Assembly (NCBI GenBank): GCA_947088195.1
Contig: CAMUFS010000093.1
Coordinates: forward strand, 1-9,783
DNA from: an uncultured Clostridia bacterium
Lineage (GTDB): Bacteria > Bacillota > Clostridia > Lachnospirales > Lachnospiraceae
Direction of reading: 5' to 3'
DNA: 9,783 nucleotides
The notes below the pieces were generated by a model. That model had not been told where the DNA came from. It did not search any database and saw only the letters and a program-made list of their open reading frames with translations. Both the position numbers and the translations under genes were made by a program. This document shows positions 1 to 6,972 of the stretch, in pieces; within the stretch, counting starts at the first letter, position 1, and each line of letters begins with the position of its first letter.

Positions 1-1
1 T

Positions 2-55
2 CGAGAATATTTTGGCGATGAGCTTTTGGATAAATTACGACTAACTGGAATCTGA
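2..55 (+). CDS. 3' end of an unidentified upstream gene (partial)
   Basis: An open frame enters from the left edge and ends at TGA 53-55. Its last 17 residues read REYFGDELLDKLRLTGI, a composition (charged and aliphatic residues, no low-complexity run) typical of a genuine protein C-terminus. It stops 16 bases before the pth start, which fits an upstream operon member. A second frame is also open as far as 44, so the choice of frame is not certain. The fragment is too short to identify a family. Confidence 0.35.
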   Translation, partial: REYFGDELLDKLRLTGI

Positions 56-71
56 GTGAGGAGGGATTTTT

Positions 72-641
72 ATGTATATTATAGCAGGGCTTGGCAATCC
101 TACACTTCAATATGCTGGAACAAGGCATAACATTGGTTTTGATGCGATTGAAAAGCTGTCAGATAACTTTCATATCAGTATGAATATAAAGAAGCATAAA
201 GCGATCTGCGGCAAAGGAATAATAGAAGGAGAGAGTGTTTTATTGATGCAGCCGCAGACTTATATGAATAACAGCGGTGAAAGTATACGAGCGGCAGTGG
301 AGTTTTATAAAATTGATCCCAAAGAGAGGCTTTTGGTGATCTATGATGATATTAGTCTTGCGGTGGGGCAGCTTCGTCTGCGGGCAAAGGGGAGCGCAGG
401 AGGCCATAATGGTGTGAAAAGTATTATTGCACAGCTTATGACAGATGAATTTATGAGGATAAAAATAGGGGTTGGAGATAAGCCGGCAGGCTGGGATTTG
501 GTAGATTATGTGCTGGGACGTTTTGATAAAGAGGACAGGGTGTTCGCGGATGAAGGGATCGCGAGGGCGGCAAAAGCAGCAGCATGTGTTATTACAGACG
601 GAATACAAACGGCGATGAACGAATATAACGGTAATAAATAA
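72..641 (+). CDS. pth: Peptidyl-tRNA hydrolase
   Basis: Cytoplasmic enzyme that cleaves the ester bond of peptidyl-tRNAs released from stalled ribosomes, recycling tRNA. The 189-residue product has the usual bacterial Pth length and all family signatures: GLGNP at 6-10, TRHNIGF at 17-23 with the catalytic histidine (H19, equivalent to E. coli H20), TYMNNSG at 63-69, YDD at 91-93 and GGHNG at 110-114. N9, N66/N67, D92/D93 and N113 correspond to the known substrate-binding and catalytic residues. The ATG is preceded by AGGAGGG (59-65) with a 6-base spacer. mfd begins 36 bases downstream with no terminator between them, so the two are probably cotranscribed, as in many Firmicutes. The frame is intact and no key residue is missing. 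No promoter is visible in the 71 bases upstream, so transcription probably comes from a gene further left. Confidence 0.97.
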   Translation: MYIIAGLGNPTLQYAGTRHNIGFDAIEKLSDNFHISMNIKKHKAICGKGIIEGESVLLMQPQTYMNNSGESIRAAVEFYKIDPKERLLVIYDDISLAVGQLRLRAKGSAGGHNGVKSIIAQLMTDEFMRIKIGVGDKPAGWDLVDYVLGRFDKEDRVFADEGIARAAKAAACVITDGIQTAMNEYNGNK

Positions 642-677
642 TAGCAAGCTTAGATTATATGAGAAGAGGGGACAGAG

Positions 678-3600
678 GTGAATAGTATCACTGCTCCGTT
701 GGCGGAGCTTAAAGAATTTCAGGAGATTAAGGAGAGACTTGGACGAAGGAGAAAGGATGACACAAAGGGAGCATTGTTTGTCTGTGGCTGTATAGATTCT
801 CAGAAAGCACATTTTATAAAGGGGATTGGAGAAGATTTTCCCTGTCGCCTGATTATCACACATCAGGAAGCAAGGGCAAAAGAGCTGTTTGAGGATTATC
901 AATGCTTTGATAAACATGTGGTATACTATCCCGCCAAGGATTTTATTTTTTACAGTGCAGATATTCATGGCAATTTAATTGTGAAGGAGAGGATAAGAGC
1001 GTTAAAAAGGCTTTTCTCCGGTGAGGATCTCACCATAATCACAACGATAGATGGCTGTATGGATAAGCTGCTGCCTCCTTCTGTGTTTAAAGAACATATT
1101 CTGACGGTCCATAATACAGACACAATCGATGCAGAGCAATTAATCAGCCATCTGACGGAGCTTGGCTATGAGCGGATGGGACAGGTGGAGGGACCGGGAG
1201 AATTTGCTGTGCGGGGTGGCATTATAGATATTTATCCGCTGACAGAGGACACGCCAGTGCGCTTGGAGCTGTGGGATGATGAAGTGGACTCCATTCGAAG
1301 CTTTGATCTGGAAAGCCAGCGTTCCGTGGAGCAGTTGGAACAGATTGTGATCTATCCTGCGGCAGAGATTCTTTTATCAGAGGAAAGACTTCTTCTAGGG
1401 CTAAAGAAGATTGAGGCGGAAAAGAAAAAGTGTGTGCAAGTGCTGCGATCACAGATGAAGACGGAGGAGGCGCACCGTCTTAGTGTGGCTGTAGAAGAAT
1501 TTTTGGAACAGGTGCAGACATTAAAATCTTCTGTGGCATTGGACAGTTATCTGGGATATTTCTATGAGGAGACGGTTTGTCTGCTCGACTATCTTCCACT
1601 GAAGGAATGTGTGGTTTTTTTGGATGAGCCTGCAAGGTCGGCGGAGAAAGCAGAGACGCTTGAGATGGAATTTAGAGACAGCATGTCACATCGTCTGGAA
1701 AAGGGATATATTCTGCCGGGACAGGCAGATGTGCTGTGGAGTACAAAACAGATTTTTGCACGGCTGAAGAAAAATATTCTGCTTTTGTTGGCAGCGCTGG
1801 AACAGAAACAGCATTATATAGATGTGGATTACACTTGTTATCTCAATACGCAAAATATGAATCCTTACAATAATAGCTTTGAGCTTCTGACCAAGGATCT
1901 GGCGCGCTGGAAAAAGAATGGCTATCGTGTGGTACTTTTGACAAATTCCCGCACCAGAGGAGCGAGGCTTGCAGATGATCTGCGAGGCTTTGAGCTAAGT
2001 GCCTATTATACTGAGGAGCTTTCCGGCGAGGTCAAGCCCGGCGAAATTCTTGTCACCTACGGCAATGTGCACCGTGGCTTTGAATATCCTTTGATTAAAT
2101 TTGTCGTTATTACAGAGACAGATATTTTTGGGATAGATAAAAAGAAACGAAAGAAAAAGCCTGCCTATGAAGGGCAGAAAATACAGAGCTTTACCGATCT
2201 TAATATTGGAGATTATGTGGTACATGAAAATCATGGCCTTGGCATCTATCGGGGAATCGAGAAGATTAAGGTAGAGCGGATTATGAAGGATTATATTAAA
2301 ATTGAGTACGGCGATGGAGGGAATCTCTACGTGCTTGCCACCCAGCTTGATTTAATACAAAAATATGCAGGGTCGGATGCCAAGCAAGTGAAATTAAATA
2401 AGCTTGGCGGTGGTGAGTGGAAAAAGACAAGAACGCGCGTCCGAAATGCGGTGAAGGATGTCGCCAAGGAGCTTGTGGAGCTGTATGCTGCGCGGCAGGA
2501 AAAACAGGGGTATCAGTATGGGCAGGATACCGTTTGGCAGAAGGAATTTGAAGAAATGTTTCCTTATGAAGAGACGGAGGATCAGCTTGTTGCCATAGAG
2601 GAGGCAAAAAAAGATATGGAGAGCACACGCATTATGGATCGGCTTCTCTGTGGTGACGTGGGCTATGGAAAGACAGAGGTTGCCATTCGCGTGGCGTTTA
2701 AGGCAGTTCAGGAGAGCAAGCAGGTTGTGTATCTAGTGCCCACGACGATTCTGGCGCAGCAGCATTATAATACCTTTTGTCAGAGGATGAAGGATTTTCC
2801 AATTCGCATTGATCTGATGTCGCGTTTTCGAACACCCAAGCAGCAGAAAGATACCATTGAAAATCTAAAAAAAGGGCTGGTAGATATTGTGATTGGCACT
2901 CACCGGCTTCTCTCAAAGGATATGAGATTTAAGGATCTGGGGCTTTTGATAGTGGATGAAGAGCAGCGCTTTGGTGTCACTCACAAGGAAAAAATTAAGC
3001 AGCTAAAACAAAATGTGGATGTGCTGACCCTAACTGCGACGCCAATTCCCAGAACACTTCATATGAGCTTGATAGGAATACGTGATATGAGTGTCTTAGA
3101 GGAGCCACCAGTAGACAGACTTCCCATTCAGACTTATGTCTGTGAGCACAATGATGAGATGATCCGTGAGGCGATAGCGAGGGAGCTTGCGAGAGGCGGA
3201 CAGGTATACTATGTCTATAACCGCATCAATAATATAGATGAAATAGCAGATTATGTGGCAAAGCTTGCCCCAGAGGCGTCTGTCTCATACGCACACGGCA
3301 GGATGCCAGAGCGCCAGCTTGAGAAAATTATGTATGCTTTTATAAACGGAGAGATCGATGTCCTTGTATCGACAACCATTATTGAGACAGGGCTTGATAT
3401 TTCGAATGTTAATACAATGATTATTCACGATGCTGACCAGCTTGGGCTTGCCCAGCTCTATCAGCTAAGAGGGCGAGTGGGGCGCTCAAACCGCACAGCC
3501 TACGCCTTTTTGATGTACCGTCGGAATAAGATATTAAAGGAAGTGGCAGAGAAGCGTTTGGCGGCAATCCGCGAATTTACCGATCTAGGTTCTGGCTTTA

Positions 3601-4235
3601 AGATAGCGATGCGGGATCTGGAAATACGAGGTGCTGGAAATATACTAGGTGCAGAGCAACACGGTCATATGGAAGCAGTGGGATATGATCTGTATTGCAA
3701 AATGTTAAATGAGGCAGTGAGGGCGCTGCAAGGCAAGGAGCTGCCAAAGGAATTTGACACAGTGATCGATATGGATATCAATGCCTATATTCCATCTTCC
3801 TATATTAAAAATGAAGCATTAAAGCTTGATATTTACAAGCGGATTGCCGCTGTGGACACACTAGAAGAATATGCAGATATGCAAGATGAATTGATCGATC
3901 GGTTTGGGCTTATGCCAAAATCTGTGGAAAATCTGTTGTCCATTGCCTATCTAAAATCTGTGGCACATTTGTTGGAGATACGAGATATTAAGGCAGATAG
4001 AAATGAAATTAAGCTATTGATGTACGAGAAGGCGGAGGTAGATGGAACAAAAATACCACAATTACTAAAACTCTACAAAAATAAGCTGAAATTTAAACCA
4101 GATACCACACCGCAATTTATCTATACCTATCAAAAGAGTGATGCCAGAGATGAAGAGAGCCAGATAGAGACATTGAGAACACTTTTAGAAAATATGGAGA
4201 AGCTGATTGTAAGACAAAAAACAAGAGAAGGGTGA
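678..4235 (+). CDS. mfd: Transcription-repair coupling factor Mfd
   Basis: ATP-driven DNA translocase that removes RNA polymerase stalled at lesions and recruits UvrA for nucleotide excision repair. The 1185 residues cover the full architecture. The N-terminal UvrB-like part carries the GPGEFAVRGG signature near 172. The RNA polymerase-interacting domain lies around 511-565 (DYVVHENHGLGIYRG). The RecG-like translocase has Walker A GDVGYGKT near 659-666, the DEEQ box near 760, TATPIPRTLHM near 785 and the GRVGRSNR motif VI near 932. A C-terminal regulatory domain follows. The start is GTG; AGAGGGG (665-671) lies 6 bases upstream, and no better start exists in the short gap after pth. Length and motifs agree with a complete, functional protein. 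The TGA stop lies only a few bases before the next gene, so translation of the two is probably coupled. Confidence 0.98.
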   Translation: MNSITAPLAELKEFQEIKERLGRRRKDDTKGALFVCGCIDSQKAHFIKGIGEDFPCRLIITHQEARAKELFEDYQCFDKHVVYYPAKDFIFYSADIHGNLIVKERIRALKRLFSGEDLTIITTIDGCMDKLLPPSVFKEHILTVHNTDTIDAEQLISHLTELGYERMGQVEGPGEFAVRGGIIDIYPLTEDTPVRLELWDDEVDSIRSFDLESQRSVEQLEQIVIYPAAEILLSEERLLLGLKKIEAEKKKCVQVLRSQMKTEEAHRLSVAVEEFLEQVQTLKSSVALDSYLGYFYEETVCLLDYLPLKECVVFLDEPARSAEKAETLEMEFRDSMSHRLEKGYILPGQADVLWSTKQIFARLKKNILLLLAALEQKQHYIDVDYTCYLNTQNMNPYNNSFELLTKDLARWKKNGYRVVLLTNSRTRGARLADDLRGFELSAYYTEELSGEVKPGEILVTYGNVHRGFEYPLIKFVVITETDIFGIDKKKRKKKPAYEGQKIQSFTDLNIGDYVVHENHGLGIYRGIEKIKVERIMKDYIKIEYGDGGNLYVLATQLDLIQKYAGSDAKQVKLNKLGGGEWKKTRTRVRNAVKDVAKELVELYAARQEKQGYQYGQDTVWQKEFEEMFPYEETEDQLVAIEEAKKDMESTRIMDRLLCGDVGYGKTEVAIRVAFKAVQESKQVVYLVPTTILAQQHYNTFCQRMKDFPIRIDLMSRFRTPKQQKDTIENLKKGLVDIVIGTHRLLSKDMRFKDLGLLIVDEEQRFGVTHKEKIKQLKQNVDVLTLTATPIPRTLHMSLIGIRDMSVLEEPPVDRLPIQTYVCEHNDEMIREAIARELARGGQVYYVYNRINNIDEIADYVAKLAPEASVSYAHGRMPERQLEKIMYAFINGEIDVLVSTTIIETGLDISNVNTMIIHDADQLGLAQLYQLRGRVGRSNRTAYAFLMYRRNKILKEVAEKRLAAIREFTDLGSGFKIAMRDLEIRGAGNILGAEQHGHMEAVGYDLYCKMLNEAVRALQGKELPKEFDTVIDMDINAYIPSSYIKNEALKLDIYKRIAAVDTLEEYADMQDELIDRFGLMPKSVENLLSIAYLKSVAHLLEIRDIKADRNEIKLLMYEKAEVDGTKIPQLLKLYKNKLKFKPDTTPQFIYTYQKSDARDEESQIETLRTLLENMEKLIVRQKTREG

Positions 4236-4236
4236 G
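4225..4236 (+). promoter_or_regulatory. Ribosome binding site deciding the start of the serine hydrolase gene
   Basis: The purine-rich stretch GAGAAGGGTGAG, containing GGTGA at 4231-4235, lies 8 bases before ATG 4244. It touches or overlaps the alternative in-frame GTG at 4232, which would leave that codon no usable spacer. It also spans the mfd stop codon, so ribosomes finishing mfd would sit on it. Confidence 0.5.
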
Positions 4237-4243
4237 AAGCAAA

Positions 4244-5431
4244 ATGAATATTAAAAAAAAGAGATGTTTTGACAGAGTAGGCATTTATATGGACAAATTA
4301 ACAACAGAGGAGAAAATTGCCGGATGCTCCATAAATATTATGCTTGAAGATGAGGTTGCGTATGAATACTACAGTGGATATGCCAATATAGAAAAACAGA
4401 TACCAATAGAGGAAAGCACCTTATTTCGAATCTATTCCATGACAAAGCCAGTAACGGTGACGGCTGCTTTACAATTATATGAACAGGGAAAATTCTTACT
4501 GCACGATCCAGTTTCTGCTTATCTGCCAGAATTTAAAGAGATGACAATATGTGAAAAGGATAAACAGGGAAACTATTATTTCCGGCCCGCCAAGAAAGAG
4601 ATTACCATAAAAGATCTATTCTGTATGACCTCTGGCTTAACGTATGATGGGACTTCCTGCCCATCGGAAGAAAAAGTTGGGGAGTTATTAAAGAAGCTAT
4701 ACCATGAATTTGACAAAAAAAGCTGTTCAACACGGGACTTTGTAAAGCAGATAGCGGGGATCCCTCTTGCCTTTGAACCGGGAGAACAGTGGAGATATGG
4801 ACTTTCTCATGATGTACTTGGTGGTCTGATTGAGGTGATAACGGGAGAGCGCTTTGGAGATTATGTAAAAAAGCATATTCTAGAACCTCTGCATATGGAG
4901 GATACAGCCTTCCATATGGACGAGAATAAGCTAGCTCGTCTTGCCTCCATCTATACACATCGGGAAGGACAGATGCAGATAGAGTCCAGAACCGATATTT
5001 TCCAGAAGAATTATAGCGTAAAAAGCCAATGTGAAAGTGGTGGTGCTGGACTTGTCTCATCACTGTCCGACTACATGAAATTTGCCCACACGCTGACGCA
5101 AGGAGGAACTTCCCAAGAAGGAGAACGTATCCTTGGCGGACAAACAATAGAATTGATGAGAGCAGATCATCTAAAAGCAAGAAGAAGCTTTATGAATTGG
5201 AAGGTATTAAAAGGCTACAGTTCTGGACTGGGAGTAAGGACACTTGTAGATCCTGCTGAGGGTGGAACAAATGGAACAATAGGAGAATTTGGATGGAATG
5301 GAATGGCGGGGACTTATGTGGCGATGGACCCAGAAAAACAGTTGACCATAGTCTATATGCAGCAGATGGTGCCAAGCTTGGAGGAAGAAGTACAGCTAAG
5401 ACTTCGGAATATTATATATGGATGTCTGTAG
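4244..5431 (+). CDS. Serine hydrolase, beta-lactamase/EstB-type esterase family
   Basis: Penicillin-binding-protein-fold serine hydrolase, probably an esterase or peptidase; the substrate cannot be told from sequence. With ATG 4244 the product has 395 residues. Motif 1 is SMTK (S65 nucleophile, K68 general base). The YGLSHDVLG stretch supplies the catalytic tyrosine (Y185) of motif 2. FGWNGMAGT has W-N-G (351-353) where EstB-like family VIII esterases have W-G-G, instead of the KTG of true class C beta-lactamases. There is no signal peptide or lipobox, so the protein should be cytoplasmic, which also argues against a secreted beta-lactamase. An in-frame GTG at 4232 overlaps the mfd stop and would add four residues; the ribosome binding site favours ATG. 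The gene sits 8 bases after mfd and probably shares its transcript. It has no obvious link to repair and looks like an accessory operon member. The frame is intact. Confidence 0.86.
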   Translation: MNIKKKRCFDRVGIYMDKLTTEEKIAGCSINIMLEDEVAYEYYSGYANIEKQIPIEESTLFRIYSMTKPVTVTAALQLYEQGKFLLHDPVSAYLPEFKEMTICEKDKQGNYYFRPAKKEITIKDLFCMTSGLTYDGTSCPSEEKVGELLKKLYHEFDKKSCSTRDFVKQIAGIPLAFEPGEQWRYGLSHDVLGGLIEVITGERFGDYVKKHILEPLHMEDTAFHMDENKLARLASIYTHREGQMQIESRTDIFQKNYSVKSQCESGGAGLVSSLSDYMKFAHTLTQGGTSQEGERILGGQTIELMRADHLKARRSFMNWKVLKGYSSGLGVRTLVDPAEGGTNGTIGEFGWNGMAGTYVAMDPEKQLTIVYMQQMVPSLEEEVQLRLRNIIYGCL

Positions 5432-5459
5432 GAGGATTGTTTTGATCAGCAAAGGGTAA
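5430..5459 (+). other. Strong ribosome binding site followed by a five-codon reading frame
   Basis: AGGAGGA (5430-5436) overlaps the stop codon of the serine hydrolase gene. Five bases later comes TTG (5442-5444), but the frame closes after M-I-S-K-G at TAA 5457-5459. An ATG overlapping that stop (5459-5461) opens a 72-codon frame of improbable composition through the inverted repeat. This looks like the start of a lost third operon gene cut off just before the inverted repeat begins. It could also be chance, since purine-rich runs are common here. Confidence 0.3.
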
Positions 5460-5464
5460 TGAAT

Positions 5465-5607
5465 TACAGAGTCAAGTCATTTGTATTTTCCGTTCCCCGC
5501 TCCCGTTTAGTGAAAAACGTAACAGATGTTAGGCTCGAAACGACATCGTTTAAACGCCAACGTTTTTCAATAGGTTTCTTGAGAATACAAATGGCTTGGT
5601 TCTGCTA
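5465..5607 (+). repeat. Long imperfect inverted repeat; candidate structured RNA or dispersed element
   Basis: Bases 5467-5490 pair with 5581-5604 as a continuous 24-bp stem containing four G.U wobbles (5471/5600, 5472/5599, 5477/5594, 5488/5583) and no mismatch on the + strand. On the - strand the same positions become A.C mismatches, so the + transcript is the better folder. Two more pairs (5465-5466 with 5606-5607) follow a single bulged C. Inside, 5505-5520 pairs with 5560-5575 with one G.A mismatch and three wobbles, around perfect ten-base arms (TGAAAAACGT and its complement). The apex contains AAACG-ACAT-CGTTT (5538-5551) and the palindrome CGTTTAAACG (5547-5556). The internal loop holds CCCCGCTCCC (5495-5504). 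CTTTTATATATTT follows the stem, so weak termination is possible. No credible protein is encoded. It matches no riboswitch or RNA family I can name. Confidence 0.65.
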
Positions 5608-5710
5608 CTTTTATATATTTAACAACTACAATTTTGTCACTTTTTTGTTACTGGCTTCTTTTGCAACAGTGTGTTAATTCCCCTGTTTGCTTATTATTTC
5701 TTCTTAATGG

Positions 5711-5750
5711 CAAAAAATAGAGCACATAGATTTCAGTTTCTATATGCTCT
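5711..5750 (-). terminator. Intrinsic terminator of the Rpn-type nuclease gene
   Basis: Read on the - strand, AGAGCATATAG (5750-5740) pairs with CTATGTGCTCT (5729-5719) across a 10-base loop: an 11-bp stem with one U.G wobble. It is followed directly by ATTTTTTG (5718-5711). It lies about 40 bases beyond the nuclease stop codon. The + strand version has a C.A mismatch and no T tract, so it is oriented for the leftward gene. Confidence 0.8.
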
Positions 5751-5789
5751 AATGTTGATATTGTATTTAATTTTGATTGATACGATGGA

Positions 5790-6665
5790 TTATACTAATT
5801 GCATAATCTCAGCTTCAATTTCTTTTAATTCATCTAATGACAATGACGGAACACAATCTGCAATATCTTCAAGTGACATTTTCCCCTTTTTTATTAATCT
5901 TTCGGCTGTTTCTCTATCTTTCTTATAAGCAAGAGTATTCTCCATATCTTTCCAATAAGTTTTCATTATCTGCTCATTATCAAATAAACTCATCATAATT
6001 GTCACAACCTCCTTTTCTCTGCTCATCAAATATTCCTTTAAGATATTCCTATCTTTGCAAATACGGATTGTTTCTTTAATTGTCTGCTCCGTCATACCAT
6101 ACAGCTTTCTTTGTTCATCAAAAACTTTGCAGAAAATGATGTATTGATTGATAATGCTATCTGTATCGTTTTCATAGATAACCTTTGCCTTTACCTCAAT
6201 ATCAATGTTTGCACCATTAAAAAACTCCTGTGATAAAGATATTATTTCAGGTTTTCTGCCTTGGTTACCTGTATAGATGATATACAATTCGGGTTTAGGT
6301 ATGTTGACCTTTGTACTCTTATATAGACTTTGTGATGTTCTTTCAAAATATTCATGGTAACTTTGTGCTAAATATAATAGTATTCTGATTAAAATATTTA
6401 CCGTCCATGAGGATTGTGCTTCCAGAAGTAATAGCAATTTGTTATTTCCTACCATAATACCTAAATCATTATAGAGATTATCTGTTAAAACATTGTCTAT
6501 CGTTACGATATCCAGCGTATTCTCTGTTGCTTCTGTATCTTCTGGGTGTAATGTCCTATACAATTTTAACAAATTCTTTTTGTCTTGAAAAAGGTCTAAA
6601 AACACACTATCTTTTGCAGTGCGCTTTGCTTTTACTTCTTGCGACTGTTTTGTATTGCCTGACAC
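5790..6665 (-). CDS. Rpn family recombination-promoting nuclease / putative transposase (PD-(D/E)XK fold)
   Basis: Member of the PD-(D/E)XK-fold family often annotated as Rpn or putative transposase; E. coli Rpn proteins are DNA endonucleases that promote RecA-independent recombination. The 291-residue product has the conserved core LYNDLGIMVGN followed by LLLLLEAQSS, giving a D67...E82-x-Q84 catalytic pattern, then the helical stretch ILIRILLYLAQSYHEYF (91-107). The C-terminal tail GKMSLEDIADCVPSLSLDELKEI resembles the small helical motif usual at the end of such proteins. The start is GTG, with GAGGTG (6676-6671) five bases upstream. The gene has its own promoter and terminator and runs against all its neighbours. 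One counted line (6121-6180) is 27% G+C against 45% in mfd (3181-3240), suggesting horizontal acquisition. No inverted termini or target duplication were found. The frame is intact; the biological role (recombination, defence or selfish) is unknown. Confidence 0.85.
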   Translation of the reverse strand: MSGNTKQSQEVKAKRTAKDSVFLDLFQDKKNLLKLYRTLHPEDTEATENTLDIVTIDNVLTDNLYNDLGIMVGNNKLLLLLEAQSSWTVNILIRILLYLAQSYHEYFERTSQSLYKSTKVNIPKPELYIIYTGNQGRKPEIISLSQEFFNGANIDIEVKAKVIYENDTDSIINQYIIFCKVFDEQRKLYGMTEQTIKETIRICKDRNILKEYLMSREKEVVTIMMSLFDNEQIMKTYWKDMENTLAYKKDRETAERLIKKGKMSLEDIADCVPSLSLDELKEIEAEIMQLV

Positions 6666-6731
6666 TTTATCACCTCAATTATTAAAATCTGTGACGAGAG
6701 ATATGATATAGCCTACTCACGCCATATTTCA

Positions 6732-6760
6732 ATTATACAAAAAAACGCCTGTTTTTTCAA
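6732..6760 (-). promoter_or_regulatory. Sigma-A-type promoter of the Rpn-type nuclease gene
   Basis: On the - strand, TTGAAA (6760-6755) and TATAAT (6737-6732) are separated by exactly 17 bases. The -10 is a perfect consensus and the -35 matches at four of six positions. The transcript would start near 6725, giving a leader of about 60 bases. The spacer contains the inverted repeat AAAAAAC-GCCT-GTTTTTT (+ strand 6740-6757), which overlaps the -35 and could be an operator. Confidence 0.75.
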
Positions 6761-6862
6761 TGCTGTCTGTTATGTTTTCAGTTCTTGTGTTTAAATCCAG
6801 CTCAAATAAACCACATCTATGGTTTCAAGGATTTATGCAGGTAGTAGCTTTGAAAGAGCAAA

Positions 6863-6891
6863 TTGGCGAATTATTAATAAAATTTTATAAT
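6863..6891 (+). promoter_or_regulatory. Upstream ftsH promoter (P1)
   Basis: TTGGCG (6863-6868), a 17-base spacer and a perfect TATAAT (6886-6891). The -35 matches consensus at four of six positions. Transcription would start near 6898, about 75 bases before the ftsH ATG. It points away from the nuclease promoter about 100 bases to the left. Confidence 0.6.
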
Positions 6892-6898
6892 ATGTATA

Positions 6899-6927
6899 TT
6901 GATTTATCTGGTGACAAATCCTATAAT
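6899..6927 (+). promoter_or_regulatory. Downstream ftsH promoter (P2)
   Basis: TTGATT (6899-6904), a 17-base spacer and a second perfect TATAAT (6922-6927). Transcription would start near 6933, immediately before a small hairpin and about 40 bases before the ftsH ATG. Together with P1 it forms a tandem pair spaced 36 bases apart. Confidence 0.6.
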
Positions 6928-6934
6928 GGAGTAG

Positions 6935-6950
6935 ACTGGCAATGACCAGT
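6935..6950 (+). other. Small hairpin in the ftsH leader
   Basis: ACTGG (6935-6939) and CCAGT (6946-6950) form a perfect five-bp stem around CAATGA. It would lie at the very 5' end of a P2 transcript, where it could protect the RNA, and it ends 11 bases before the ribosome binding site. There is no T tract, so it is not a terminator. A stem this short may be chance. Confidence 0.3.
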
Positions 6951-6972
6951 ACATACTGATGTAGGAGGAGTT

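Noticed and set aside
240..968. Long - strand open frame opposite pth and mfd
   Set aside because: It lies antisense to two unmistakable genes and is rich in Cys, Phe, Ile and His, as expected of a shadow frame.
4602..5180. 192-codon - strand open frame opposite the serine hydrolase
   Set aside because: It is antisense to a gene with clear motifs, has no conserved features and no ribosome binding site.
4244..5431. Serine hydrolase as a class C beta-lactamase resistance gene
   Set aside because: It has no export signal, and W-N-G replaces the KTG motif; an EstB-like esterase fits better.
5625..5670. - strand 15-codon stretch ending TVAKEASNKKVTKL, resembling a protein C-terminus
   Set aside because: It is bounded by stop codons on both sides and has no upstream frame in continuity. 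At most it is a remnant belonging to the neighbouring element.
5459..5677. + strand open frame of 72 codons beginning at ATG 5459
   Set aside because: It runs through the long inverted repeat, has an unlikely composition, and lacks a properly placed ribosome binding site of its own. It is better explained by the hairpin.
6739..6757. A-run/T-run inverted repeat read as a bidirectional terminator between the divergent units
   Set aside because: The stem has a single G.C pair and overlaps the -35 of a convincing promoter; an operator or chance symmetry is more likely.
6808..6825. Hairpin AAACCA-CATCTA-TGGTTT as a possible terminator
   Set aside because: The stem is only six bp and no T tract follows on either strand.
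6760..6945. + strand frame of 61 codons between the nuclease promoter and ftsH
   Set aside because: It overlaps both predicted ftsH promoters, has no ribosome binding site and shows no family resemblance.
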